Below, in pieces: positions 1 to 8,235 of a DNA stretch of 64,000 bases. Under the pieces are notes generated by a model that was given only the letters and a program-made list of their open reading frames with translations, ran no database searches and had not been told where the DNA came from. Origin of the DNA: Zoogloea sp044344315. Lineage in GTDB: Bacteria; Pseudomonadota; Gammaproteobacteria; Burkholderiales; Rhodocyclaceae. Position 1 is the first letter of the stretch. Every line of letters begins with the position of its first letter. Made by a program: the position numbers and the translations under genes. Where the stretch lies: assembly GCF_044344315.1 (NCBI RefSeq), contig NZ_JBIJDC010000001.1:62001-126000 (forward strand). The letters run 5' to 3'.

Positions 1-51
1 AATAGAATGTGAGAATGCACTTACGCGCATGTCGGCGAAACAGATGGAAAT

Positions 52-74
52 ACGGCCTGCATGAAGCAGGCCGT
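52..74 (-). terminator. hairpin after the metallopeptidase gene
   Basis: A 9-bp inverted repeat, ACGGCCTGC and GCAGGCCGT, surrounds a 5-nt loop just past the stop codon of the minus-strand metallopeptidase gene. On the minus strand it is followed by ATTTCC, a poor U-run, so termination would be weak. Assignment as a terminator rests only on position and stem quality. Confidence 0.45.
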
Positions 75-79
75 CGGTG

Positions 80-1261
80 TTACACGCCGCGGCACCCGCT
101 GAATGGTGCTGACGGCTTGAGGGTATCGCGGCTCGGCCCCGTCGGCGCCGGGTGGATGCTCCCATCTCGGCCAGGCGCGGCCGGAGGCCAGGCCTGCCAG
201 TGAAGGCCGCTTGCGCTCCTTACAACTGCATCGACGAAGACGAGCTTATCCAGCACCGGATCAGGCAACACGAAGGGATAACTATCGCCGTGGCCGAGAC
301 TGCGGCTAATGCTGTTGAGAAAACGAGCAAGGGGCAACCACCCGGACGTCAGACGCTCACGGAAGGGCATCCCGAACGCCGCGGCTGGGTCCACACCCGC
401 GGGACCATCCCCCCCCCGCCCATCAAGGTGCAGCCCCCAATGCTCCGCCGTATCGAGCGCATCAATCACATGCAGATAATGCGCCCAGGTTTCCGCCCAA
501 TCCTCCCAGGGATGTGATGTGGCGTAGGCGCTGATGAAATGGTCGGGCCAATCGGGCGCCGGACCGTTCTTGTAATGGACGGCGAGGGCTTCGGAATAAT
601 CGGCGCGTTCATCTCCGAAAAGCGCGCGGAAGGGCAGCAACCACGAGCCGTTGGCAACGAGCGCGTCCCAGTAATAGTGACCGATCTCGTGCCTGAAGTG
701 TCCGAGCAGGCTGCGATACGGCTCGCCCATCGCGGTACGCCTCGCCTCACGCTCGGCATCGTTGGCCTCGGCTATATTGACGGTGATGCATCCGTCGTCA
801 TGCCCGGTGAGTGCCGGCTCCTTGCCATCGATTGAGTCCAGAAAGCGAAAGCGCAAACCACGCTCAGCGTTCTCGGTAAGTCCCGGCCGGGCCAACCCAA
901 GGGTGTCTAGGGAATAATACAGACGGCGCTTCGCCGCCTCCAGCCGCACCCAATACAAATGGTTGTCGGCCTGTTCCAGGGACGGGATCACTTCCGTCTG
1001 CCTGCAACAGGAACACAGCTCAGCGGGATCGTCGGCAGGAACCATCCAGTTGCAAATGTTCTCACCGCGGTAATTCGCGCACGGCCGCCATTCGTGGCTG
1101 CCGTCGCCTCCCAACCGCGTCCAGGGCCCTTCGGGTGTCGGCACGAAAGCACCCATCGTGAGCAGAGAAGGAAGATATCCCAAGGCTGCGCCGCATGCGG
1201 CGCAATGAGTATTTTCGAAGTACACAGGATGATTACATTGGGTGCAGCGGAACGTCTTCAT
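80..1261 (-). CDS. zinc-binding metallopeptidase-like protein (zinc ribbon plus HExxH)
   Basis: This 393-residue protein starts with a zinc-ribbon-like segment (Cys6, Cys9, Cys20, Cys23) and has further Cys residues at 61, 70, 83, 85 and 86. A HEIGH motif at 191-195 is a zincin-type HExxH. The layout matches the putative zinc-binding metallopeptidase family (DUF2248), cytosolic proteins of unproven substrate. No signal peptide or membrane segment is visible. It lies 21 nt downstream of the Crp/Fnr gene on the same strand and may be cotranscribed with it. A hairpin follows its stop codon. Family assignment is good; peptidase activity is inferred from the motif alone. Confidence 0.8.
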   Translation of the reverse strand: MKTFRCTQCNHPVYFENTHCAACGAALGYLPSLLTMGAFVPTPEGPWTRLGGDGSHEWRPCANYRGENICNWMVPADDPAELCSCCRQTEVIPSLEQADNHLYWVRLEAAKRRLYYSLDTLGLARPGLTENAERGLRFRFLDSIDGKEPALTGHDDGCITVNIAEANDAEREARRTAMGEPYRSLLGHFRHEIGHYYWDALVANGSWLLPFRALFGDERADYSEALAVHYKNGPAPDWPDHFISAYATSHPWEDWAETWAHYLHVIDALDTAEHWGLHLDGRGGDGPAGVDPAAAFGMPFRERLTSGWLPLARFLNSISRSLGHGDSYPFVLPDPVLDKLVFVDAVVRSASGLHWQAWPPAAPGRDGSIHPAPTGPSRDTLKPSAPFSGCRGV

Positions 1262-1282
1262 GATTGATTACCATCGTGGTGG

Positions 1283-2023
1283 TCAGATGAGAGGGCGTCC
1301 CCGCAAAGGCAGGGCATAGTATTCGGCGAGGCTTTGCAATGCCTCGACCCTAAGGATGCGAAGCCGATTTGCCGACATCTCGTGAAGCCCGTAGGCATGA
1401 AGGCGGCGAATCGACTTGTTCGTATGCACGAGGGACAGGCCCAGTGCGTCGGCAATATGCTGCTGATTGAGCGGGAAATTGACTCCGCCTTCATTACCCT
1501 CCCCGACACTGCGCGCGCGCTTGTAAAGATGCACAAGCAGCATTGCGATTCGCTCTATCGCGCTTCGCCGGCCGACGGAAAGGAGGTTCTCGTCTACGAT
1601 CAACTCTTCGTGCGCGCTGAGCCAAGTAAGGTCATAGGCAAGCCCGGGAAAGCCCCGGTAGAGATCCCAAAGCTCGTTGCGCGGAAAGACGCACAGCCGG
1701 ACTGGAGTCAAGGTTTCAACGCCATGAGGTAGCTGTCCGGACAATTCGGCCTGAAGACCGATGAAATCTCCCGGCAAGAGAAAGCTGAGAATCTGCCGGC
1801 GCCCATCGGGAAGAGTTCGGTAGCGGAATGCCCACCCGGCGCGCAGGGTGAATAACAACTCCGACGACTCTCCTTCACGCAGGATCGAGCCCCCCGCCTC
1901 CAATTTGATTTCGCGCCGGCGGAATCGCTCAATGAAAGCGAGCTCTTCGGCGCTGACCTGCGAAAACCCACCCTGGGCTCGCAGCGGACAATCGGAACAG
2001 GACGTATCTCCCATGGCATCCAC
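1283..2023 (-). CDS. Crp/Fnr family transcriptional regulator
   Basis: A 246-residue protein with an N-terminal cyclic-nucleotide-binding-like beta-roll (about residues 25-140), a dimerisation helix and a C-terminal winged helix with recognition segment QQHIADALGLSLVHTNK near residue 190. Only two N-terminal cysteines (CSDC, residues 9-12) are present. This falls short of the four-cysteine iron-sulfur set of true FNR, so the ligand is unknown. It is transcribed divergently from the BLUF gene. The shared 142-nt intergenic region carries a palindrome at 2095-2114 that could be its own operator. Confidence 0.88.
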   Translation of the reverse strand: MDAMGDTSCSDCPLRAQGGFSQVSAEELAFIERFRRREIKLEAGGSILREGESSELLFTLRAGWAFRYRTLPDGRRQILSFLLPGDFIGLQAELSGQLPHGVETLTPVRLCVFPRNELWDLYRGFPGLAYDLTWLSAHEELIVDENLLSVGRRSAIERIAMLLVHLYKRARSVGEGNEGGVNFPLNQQHIADALGLSLVHTNKSIRRLHAYGLHEMSANRLRILRVEALQSLAEYYALPLRGRPLI

Positions 2024-2094
2024 CTCCCTGACGGCATGAACTGTTCATTTACTGGACATTTTCGACATATGCCCATACCTCCCCATTCGCGCAA

Positions 2095-2114
2095 TGTCAT
2101 TTGACGTAATGACA
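2095..2114. promoter_or_regulatory. palindromic operator candidate between the Crp/Fnr and BLUF genes
   Basis: The sequence TGTCATTTGACGTAATGACA has perfect 7-bp arms (TGTCATT and AATGACA) and a 6-bp spacer. It sits 71 nt upstream of the Crp/Fnr start and 51 nt upstream of the BLUF start. Its size and symmetry suit a Crp/Fnr-family dimer, although it is not a textbook CRP or FNR box. Autoregulation and control of the BLUF gene are inferred. Confidence 0.5.
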
Positions 2115-2165
2115 TCGCCCTTCTCGGGGTAAATTCGTGGCGGACCCACTGCACGCGCCTTGAAC

Positions 2166-2564
2166 ATGGACACGCTTTTCCAGTACGCCTACACCAGCTG
2201 CATCCGCCCCGAAATCAGCTTGACCCGAGTCAACGAGATTATTCAGGTGTCGCGGCGTAATAACGACCTGTCTGGAATCACGGGCATTCTCGTGTTTGAT
2301 GGCTGGCGCTTTTTCCAGTATCTGGAGGGCCCCGAGGAAGCAATTCGCCGCCTCGTGGACAAGCTCCGGCTCGATCCGCGCCACGACAACTATGTCGAGC
2401 TGCTTTCCAGCCCTTTCGATGGCCCCCGACGTTTCCACAAATGGTCCATGGGCTATTCGGTTAGCGCCGACGAGAATCTCCTGTTAACTTTTACCAATCT
2501 CAATGCGGCAGAGCTGATCGAAAACATGCCCGATCTCGTGGCCAACATCGATTTCGAACCGTGA
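2166..2564 (+). CDS. BLUF domain blue-light sensor protein
   Basis: A 132-residue protein that is almost entirely one BLUF domain, the FAD-binding blue-light photoreceptor fold. The start is taken as ATG 2166; a TTG two codons upstream is possible. Conserved features include the N-terminal tyrosine segment (FQYAYTS), the RRNNDLSGITGILVF block with its flavin-contacting Asn, and FFQYLEG with its Gln near residue 45. A Trp-Ser-Met segment lies near residue 97. No output domain is fused, so signalling must pass to a partner. The divergent Crp/Fnr regulator is a natural candidate, but that link is inference. Confidence 0.9.
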   Translation: MDTLFQYAYTSCIRPEISLTRVNEIIQVSRRNNDLSGITGILVFDGWRFFQYLEGPEEAIRRLVDKLRLDPRHDNYVELLSSPFDGPRRFHKWSMGYSVSADENLLLTFTNLNAAELIENMPDLVANIDFEP

Positions 2565-2715
2565 CGACGGCCAGGCCGGTACATTCGGTGATGATCGCAA
2601 TCCAGCGCATTCAGCTTGAGTTTTCTTCATGGAGCGTATTTCAACCAAATCACCCCCAGTTGCCTGTCGGACAGTTGCAAACCAAAGCGTAGGATTTCAC
2701 CCACAGGCCGTGCGG

Positions 2716-2734
2716 TGCAGGACAAGTCCTACAT
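2716..2734. promoter_or_regulatory. operator-like motif upstream of yihY (copy B)
   Basis: The sequence TGCAGGACAAGTCCTACAT matches the copy at 7990-8008 at 16 of 19 positions, differing only in the three central bases. The core AGGA-N4-TCCT is palindromic, as expected for a NarL/LuxR-type dimer. It ends 102 nt upstream of the ATG at 2837, or 63 nt upstream of the alternative GTG at 2798. A further partial copy, GTAGGATTTCAC, lies about 25 nt upstream. Confidence 0.5.
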
Positions 2735-2836
2735 CACTTTCGGCAAATCCCGATGGCTTGGCGCCAGCAGTCGGATCACGCTTTCATATGACAGCCGGTG
2801 CATTCCGCACAGGCTGCTTCGCCCGGTCATCCCACC

Positions 2837-3757
2837 ATGGATCTGGACAGCCAAAAGGTCCAACTCGCGTCTCGCAGGGTTCAATCGGCTGGAGGGCTTT
2901 CCGCCTTGCCCGGCTGCTTGTGGCCGGCCGCCTGTTTGTTTATTGAACGGGACGCTCCTCGCCATGGCGCAGCGCTCGCTTTTTACACCGTCTTTTCGCT
3001 CGCTCCCCTGCTCGTCGTGGTCACCGCCGGGATCGCAGTGCTGCTTGGGACAGCATCTGCACAGAATACGATCGCCGAATACCTGGAACGGGTGCTTGGC
3101 GTGGAAGAGGCACGAGTGATCGTCGCGATGATGCGACATGCCCTTGAACGCCTTCAGTCGAGTGGCATGGCGGCCTGGGTGGCGATGGGCAGCACGCTCC
3201 TGGGGGCCAGCGTCACCTTCCTCGAGCTCAAGGCCGCGCTGGCTTCGATCTGGGACACGCGCCCGGCATCCGGCTCAGGAGCCAAGGCGATGATCGCCGG
3301 TCGCCTGAGCGGACTGGCCCTCGCCCTCGGCATCGGCTTCCTGCTCGGCGTCACCCTGCTGGCCGAAGCCGCCCTGCGTGCCACGGTGGCCTGGGTGGGC
3401 GAGGATCTTCCCGGATTCGACCTGACGGCCGGGTTCATCAATCTCTTTGTCGTGAATGCTTTCAGCACCCTTCTGTTTGCAACCCTGCTGTCCAGGCTTG
3501 CCCCGGATGGTGTTGGCTGGCGCGATGCAATTCCCGCTGCGCTCGTCGTCACCGTGCTATTCGCCCTCGGCCGCTACCTGATCGCGGCCTACCTCACCCA
3601 TGCGGGCGTCACCTCCGCCTATGGCGCCGCTGGTTCGTTCGCCGCAATCCTGGTGTGGTGTTATGCCTCGGCCCAGATCTTCCTTTATGGAGCCTGCGTC
3701 ATGTACGTGCAAAGGCAACGTGCCTCGCCCGAACTCTCGAAGGAGCTCACAGCATGA
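2837..3757 (+). CDS. YihY/BrkB family inner-membrane protein
   Basis: A 306-residue polytopic membrane protein of the YihY/virulence-factor BrkB family. The family signature AALAFYTVFSLAPLL lies in the first membrane segment. About five more hydrophobic segments follow, ending in SFAAILVWCYASAQIFLYGA. The ATG at 2837 is preferred; an in-frame GTG at 2798 would add 13 residues. The family's function is not firmly established. The stop overlaps the next start by 4 nt (ATGA), so it is translationally coupled to the flavin disulfide reductase. The upstream motif at 2716-2734 suggests control by the NarL-type regulator nearby. Confidence 0.85.
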   Translation: MDLDSQKVQLASRRVQSAGGLSALPGCLWPAACLFIERDAPRHGAALAFYTVFSLAPLLVVVTAGIAVLLGTASAQNTIAEYLERVLGVEEARVIVAMMRHALERLQSSGMAAWVAMGSTLLGASVTFLELKAALASIWDTRPASGSGAKAMIAGRLSGLALALGIGFLLGVTLLAEAALRATVAWVGEDLPGFDLTAGFINLFVVNAFSTLLFATLLSRLAPDGVGWRDAIPAALVVTVLFALGRYLIAAYLTHAGVTSAYGAAGSFAAILVWCYASAQIFLYGACVMYVQRQRASPELSKELTA

Positions 3758-5172
3758 AATGCATCGATGTGGATGTGGCCATTGTCGGAGCAGGCTCGGC
3801 CGGCATGAGTGCCTACAAGGCGGCGCGTGCCCATACCGACAAGCTGGTGGTGATCGAACAAGGCCCCTATGGCACCACCTGCGCGCGGGTGGGCTGCATG
3901 CCGAGCAAGCTCCTGATCGCCGCGGCGGGCACCGCACACGTGATCGATGGCAGTGCCGGATTTGGCATTGAAGTGGCCGGTCGCAGGATTGACGGCGCCG
4001 CGGTTATGGCGCGGGTCCGTCGCGAACGCGACCGTTTCGTGGGCTTTGTGCTCGATACGGTGGACGGCTGGCCCGAAGCGCACCGACTCCAGGGCCGGGC
4101 TCGATTCCTGGCACCCGGTGTGCTCTGCGTGAACGACGACTTGCGTGTCAACGCGGCGCGCATCGTCATCGCCACGGGCGCGACACCGAACATTCCAGCG
4201 GGCTGGCGAGATCGACTGGGTGACCGTCTGATCGTCAACGACGATGTCTTCGAATGGACGACACTGCCCGACTCCGTGGCGGTGGTGGGGACCGGTGTGG
4301 TCGGTCTCGAGCTGGCCCAAGCGCTGCATCGCCTTGGGGTAAGGGTCCGCCTGTTCGGCCGCGGTGGCCGGGCCGGCCCCTTGACCGATCCGGTGATGCA
4401 GTCCGCCGTCAAGGCATGGCTACAGACCACACTACCCTATAGCGGCAATGCCTCCGATCTCGACGCGCGCCGTGAGGGCGAGGGGATCGTCGTGGAATGG
4501 CGGGATGAACGTCAGGCCCCTCACCGGGAGCACTTCGATTACCTGCTGGCCGCAGCGGGTCGGCGGCCAGCCCTCTCCGGGCTCGACCTGGACAAGGCGG
4601 ACATTCCGCTCGACGACAAGGGCATTCCCCGGTTCGATCGCGACACCTGCCGGATCAGCGATACGCCCGTATTCATCGCGGGAGATGCGGACAATGATCG
4701 CCCCCTTCTCCACGAGGCCGCGGACGATGGCCGCATCGCCGGCCGCAACGCCGGACGCTATCCCGACGTTCGCGCGGAGACCCGCCGGACCCCGTTGAAC
4801 ATCGTCTTCACCGACCCGCAGATGGCCATGGCAGGAGCGAGCCACGGGGAACTGACCAGCAGCGGCGTAGCGTTTGCCTGGGGCGAGGCGTCCTTCGCCG
4901 ACCAGGGCCGTGCCCGGGTGATGGGTCGCAACCAGGGGGTCATTCGCGTTTATGGTGATCGGGCAGACGGCCGAATACTGGGAGCCGAGCTTTTCGGGCC
5001 GGACGTGGAACACCTGGCGCATCTGCTCGCATGGTCGATCCAGCGCGGCGATCGGGTCAGCGACGCGCTGGCCTGCCCGTTCTATCACCCGGTACTCGAA
5101 GAAGGCCTGCGCTCCGCCTTGCAGGGTCTTGCCCGGGCGCTGCGTGACCAAGCGGGCGGATCGCCGCCCTGA
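3754..5172 (+). CDS. dihydrolipoyl dehydrogenase-like flavin disulfide reductase
   Basis: A 472-residue class I pyridine-nucleotide disulfide oxidoreductase. It has an N-terminal FAD Rossmann motif (VGAGSAG), the redox-active CARVGC pair, an NAD(P) motif (VGTGVVGLELAQAL), a second FAD motif (FIAGDAD) and a C-terminal dimerisation domain. That domain ends with the His-x-x-x-Glu dyad in YHPVLEEG. Sequence style is lipoamide dehydrogenase-like. No 2-oxoacid dehydrogenase genes are nearby and yihY is coupled to it, so its substrate may be another disulfide. The start is the ATG overlapping the yihY stop. Its role is probably thiol-redox balance under stress (inference). Confidence 0.85.
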   Translation: MKCIDVDVAIVGAGSAGMSAYKAARAHTDKLVVIEQGPYGTTCARVGCMPSKLLIAAAGTAHVIDGSAGFGIEVAGRRIDGAAVMARVRRERDRFVGFVLDTVDGWPEAHRLQGRARFLAPGVLCVNDDLRVNAARIVIATGATPNIPAGWRDRLGDRLIVNDDVFEWTTLPDSVAVVGTGVVGLELAQALHRLGVRVRLFGRGGRAGPLTDPVMQSAVKAWLQTTLPYSGNASDLDARREGEGIVVEWRDERQAPHREHFDYLLAAAGRRPALSGLDLDKADIPLDDKGIPRFDRDTCRISDTPVFIAGDADNDRPLLHEAADDGRIAGRNAGRYPDVRAETRRTPLNIVFTDPQMAMAGASHGELTSSGVAFAWGEASFADQGRARVMGRNQGVIRVYGDRADGRILGAELFGPDVEHLAHLLAWSIQRGDRVSDALACPFYHPVLEEGLRSALQGLARALRDQAGGSPP

Positions 5173-5356
5173 CTCCGGGCTGCCGCCCCTGCACGACATG
5201 ACAGGCACGGGGCGTCAGACAAATCCCACACTGCATTCGGCTCTCGCCGACTCGCAGGCAAACCCGGGTCGGATACAGTTGAATCATGCAGAAGCGGCAA
5301 CGGACTTCAGCGACCCGAGCCCCGAATTGAAATCCAGTTTATTGGAGGAGCACACC

Positions 5357-5539
5357 ATGAAGCGAGTCCAGATCGAGTTTCCAACCCGTACACCCCGCGT
5401 TGGGCGCCGCACCGAAACAGCCGCCAGCTGGAATGAATGGATCGACGACGAAACCGACATCCGCAAACTCCGCATCGGGCGCAAGCTCGACAAGGTACGC
5501 CGGGCTGTTGCCAACCAATCCAACGAGAGTCCGCGCTGA
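5357..5539 (+). CDS. small basic protein of unknown function
   Basis: A 60-residue Arg/Lys-rich protein with a short acidic patch (WIDDETD). No membrane segment or known domain is recognised. Gene status is supported by a strong ribosome-binding site, GGAGGAG, 6 nt upstream of the ATG, and by its position just ahead of the DUF1328 gene, probably in one transcript. Function unknown. Confidence 0.6.
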   Translation: MKRVQIEFPTRTPRVGRRTETAASWNEWIDDETDIRKLRIGRKLDKVRRAVANQSNESPR

Positions 5540-5564
5540 CTACTGAATTTTCAAGGAGAACATC

Positions 5565-5732
5565 ATGCTCCACTACGCCGTTGTGTTTTTCATCATCGCC
5601 CTGATTGCAGCCGTGTTCGGCTTTGGCGGCATTGCCGCGGGCGCAGTCGAGATCGCCAAGATCCTGTTCTTCGTCTTCCTCATCCTGGCGGTGGTCAGCT
5701 TCGTGGTCAACGCCCTGCGCGGGAAGACCTGA
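5565..5732 (+). CDS. DUF1328 family small membrane protein (YtjA-like)
   Basis: A 55-residue protein made almost wholly of two hydrophobic helices (about residues 3-24 and 28-50) with a glycine-rich turn containing FGFGGIAAGA. This matches the DUF1328/YtjA family of small inner-membrane proteins, often found among stress-response genes. An AAGGAGA ribosome-binding site lies 5 nt upstream of the ATG. An imperfect hairpin without a T-run follows at 5743-5785. No biochemical function is known for the family. Confidence 0.85.
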   Translation: MLHYAVVFFIIALIAAVFGFGGIAAGAVEIAKILFFVFLILAVVSFVVNALRGKT

Positions 5733-5885
5733 CCCAGGCACCCGCCGGAGCGGGCATGCAGCCTTCACCTTGTGCCCGCCCGGCGCTTCACCCGAGGTAC
5801 GATAATCGCCACTGACTCGGGCCCGCCGGCTTGCCGGCCTGGCCACCTTCCCCCTGGTGACGGAACCTCGCCTGAAACCACGCCC

Positions 5886-7304
5886 ATGGATGCCGACAAT
5901 TTCTCGATCCGCCAGCAACTCAGCCGGCTGATCCCCCACAGCTTCTGGTCCATCCTGCTGATCGTGACAGGCTGCGTGGTCGTGTCCACGCTCCTTGTCT
6001 TCGGCCGACTCCACTCCGAGTTCGCCAGCGAAGCCATGCGCAGCACCCAGACGTTCAAGACCCAGATCGACCGCCTCAACTCCCTGCTGGTGCTGGTGCT
6101 GGATGCGGAAACGAGCGTTCGCGGCTATCTGCTCACCGATCTCAATCAGGCCTATCTCCAGCCCTACGAGTCCAGCGAGCGCACGATCCAAGGGCTGCTT
6201 GCCGCCATCAACGGCGATTTTCCGGAAGGCAGCACTGACCGCAGCGAGTTCGAAATGCTCATCGGGCTCATCGACGCCAAGCGCCAGGTTCTGGCAAAAG
6301 CCGTGCAGGAAGGCAGGGTCACTTCCGTCATTCCCACCGGTCAAAGCGGCATGGGCAAGATCTACATGGACGAGATCCGGGGTTCGATCACCCGCCTGCG
6401 CGAGCGCCTGGAGGAGCGCAACCAGCATCTGGTCATGGAGACGGCAAAACGTCTCAACGATACCCAGCAGACAATCACGATTCTGGCCCTGGGCGCGCTG
6501 GGCCTGATCATCGCGCTGTTCGCCGTTCAGCAGCGCCAGGCCGTTTTACGCGCGCGCATCGCCGAATTGCTTGCCCATGAAAATGACGTGCTTGAATCGA
6601 CGGTTGTCCAGCGCACGCAGGAACTGTCGGACCTCGCCAGCTACCTCACCGACGCCCGTGAGGCCGAGAAGGGGCGTCTGGCCCGAGAGATGCACGATGA
6701 GCTAGGGGCGCTTCTGACGGCGGCCAAGATGGATACAAGCTGGCTGCTGCGCAGCCTGGGCAAAGACATCAGCCCCGATATCCAGACCCGCTTTCGCCGT
6801 CTCATCGACACCATCGGCTCGGGCATTACCTTGAAGCGGCGCATCATCGACGATCTCCGCCCACCTCTGCTCCAGGGGCTTGGCCTCGTGGAAGCCCTGC
6901 GTGCGATGACCGACGATCTGGGCAGCGAATATTCCATCAAACTCAAACTGCCCGAGCAGGATATCCATTGTCCGGAACAACAGGGGCTCGCCCTGTTCCG
7001 GATTGCCCAGGAGGCCGTGACCAATATCCGGAAATATGCCAAGGCCCGGCAGCTCGAACTGGGCCTGGAGGCTGGGGGTGGGGAAATCCATTTATGGATC
7101 GTCGATGATGGCTGCGGCTTTGACACGACCAGCCCCAAACTGAATCGGCACGGCCTGGCGGGTATGAAGCATCGGGTTCAGATGTTCGGAGGGCGGTTTA
7201 CCATGGCCTCCTCCCCGGGATCCGGAACACGCATCGACGCCCGCATGCCGCTCCTGAGTGCGCCACCGCCACCCGAATCAATCCACCATGAGCCCGTGGC
7301 GTAA
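5886..7304 (+). CDS. CHASE3-domain sensor histidine kinase (NarX/HisKA_3 type)
   Basis: A 472-residue membrane kinase with a transmembrane helix near 20-42, a helical CHASE3 periplasmic sensor (about 45-190), a second helix near 198-218 and a coiled coil. A HisKA_3 domain follows with the phospho-acceptor His270 in AREMHDELGALL, then a HATPase domain with N-box QEAVTNIRKYAKA and VDDGCGFD. The ATG at 5886 gives a normal N-terminus; an upstream in-frame extension looks non-coding. The convergent response regulator gene overlaps its 3' end by 27 nt. Its partner is almost certainly that regulator. Confidence 0.9.
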   Translation: MDADNFSIRQQLSRLIPHSFWSILLIVTGCVVVSTLLVFGRLHSEFASEAMRSTQTFKTQIDRLNSLLVLVLDAETSVRGYLLTDLNQAYLQPYESSERTIQGLLAAINGDFPEGSTDRSEFEMLIGLIDAKRQVLAKAVQEGRVTSVIPTGQSGMGKIYMDEIRGSITRLRERLEERNQHLVMETAKRLNDTQQTITILALGALGLIIALFAVQQRQAVLRARIAELLAHENDVLESTVVQRTQELSDLASYLTDAREAEKGRLAREMHDELGALLTAAKMDTSWLLRSLGKDISPDIQTRFRRLIDTIGSGITLKRRIIDDLRPPLLQGLGLVEALRAMTDDLGSEYSIKLKLPEQDIHCPEQQGLALFRIAQEAVTNIRKYAKARQLELGLEAGGGEIHLWIVDDGCGFDTTSPKLNRHGLAGMKHRVQMFGGRFTMASSPGSGTRIDARMPLLSAPPPPESIHHEPVA

Positions 7305-7913
7305 GGCGTAGGCGGCCAGTTCCGCGTTGCTCGTCACATCGATCTTCTCGAGCAGGCGCGAACGATAGGTGCTGACCGTCTTGACGCTGAGATTGAGCAC
7401 TTCGGCAATGCCGGAGACCGATTCACCCTTGGCAAGCCTGAGGAATACCTGCAACTCGCGTTCGGACAGACTCTCGTGGGGCAAAGATGAGCCCACGCCT
7501 GCCAGATCATCGGCCATGAGTTCAGCAGTCCGAGCCGAAACGTAGCGCCGCCCCTGGGCAACCGTGCGGATAGCCTTGATCAGTTCATCGCGCTCGCAAT
7601 CCTTGCACAGGTAGCCGTTGGCCCCGTTACGGATCATCGGCAGCGCATAGCGCTCTTCCGGAAAACCGCTGAGCACCAGCACCTTGAGGGATTCGTAGCG
7701 CTGGCGCACGGCGCGCAGCACATCGACACCGCTTTGCCCTGGCAATGACAGATCGAGCAAGAGCACATCGCAGGGCGTGTCGCGCAGAAGCTGCAGGGCT
7801 TCCTCACCACTGGCGGCCTCGAATTCGACCCGTATACCCAGTTCATCCGCGAGCATTTCCCGGAACCCCGCCCGCACGATCTTGTGATCATCCACGATGG
7901 CCAGATGCAACAT
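7278..7913 (-). CDS. NarL/FixJ family response regulator
   Basis: A 211-residue regulator with a receiver domain (acidic pair Asp8/Asp9, phospho-acceptor Asp54 in LLLDLSLPG, a Lys near residue 105). It ends in a LuxR-type helix-turn-helix (LSERELQVFLRLAKGES and ISVKTVSTYRSR-like recognition helix). A GGAGA ribosome-binding site precedes the ATG. It faces the histidine kinase gene tail-to-tail, which is unusual for a cognate pair. A quasi-palindromic site at 7990-8008, 76 nt upstream of its start, suggests autoregulation. Confidence 0.92.
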   Translation of the reverse strand: MLHLAIVDDHKIVRAGFREMLADELGIRVEFEAASGEEALQLLRDTPCDVLLLDLSLPGQSGVDVLRAVRQRYESLKVLVLSGFPEERYALPMIRNGANGYLCKDCERDELIKAIRTVAQGRRYVSARTAELMADDLAGVGSSLPHESLSERELQVFLRLAKGESVSGIAEVLNLSVKTVSTYRSRLLEKIDVTSNAELAAYALRHGLMVD

Positions 7914-8235
7914 GTGTGTTCTCCAGGATTAGTCACGCCCATTCTATCGGACGGCCCGCATGCTGCCCGTATTCGCCGTCTGACATTGATGCAGGAATCG
8001 TCCTACATACCCGCCCCGGCATGCCCGCTTTTACCGTGTGATCTCCCCAAGCAGCACACCCGCACTCCGGAGGCAATCCATGGCGCGCGCGCCACCCCAT
8101 CAAGGCCCAATGATGGAGGGGCCATCCCGGCTGTGGCAGGCCATCGTTGACGCGCTCGCCAGCCACGGGCGGGGCAAGCTGCAACACTGCCGTCGCGGCA
8201 TATCGCCATCATCAAATCGTGATCGGCAAGGGGCA
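7914..8235. other. intergenic region with the response-regulator promoter
   Basis: This 322-nt stretch separates the response regulator start from the 3' end of the phosphoesterase gene. It holds the operator-like site at 7990-8008. No convincing gene with a ribosome-binding site is seen, and no clear terminator. Confidence 0.5.
7990..8008. promoter_or_regulatory. operator-like motif upstream of the NarL-type regulator (copy A)
   Basis: TGCAGGAATCGTCCTACAT, identical to the copy at 2716-2734 except for the three central bases. The AGGA-N4-TCCT core is palindromic. Its location 76 nt upstream of the regulator start fits autoregulation by that regulator (inference). Confidence 0.5.

Noticed and set aside
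409..417. C9 run in the metallopeptidase gene as a second phase-variable tract
   Set aside because: The reading frame is continuous across it, so there is no sign of switching.
5743..5785. Hairpin after the DUF1328 gene as a terminator
   Set aside because: The stem is imperfect and no T-run follows, so it was only mentioned in the gene entry.
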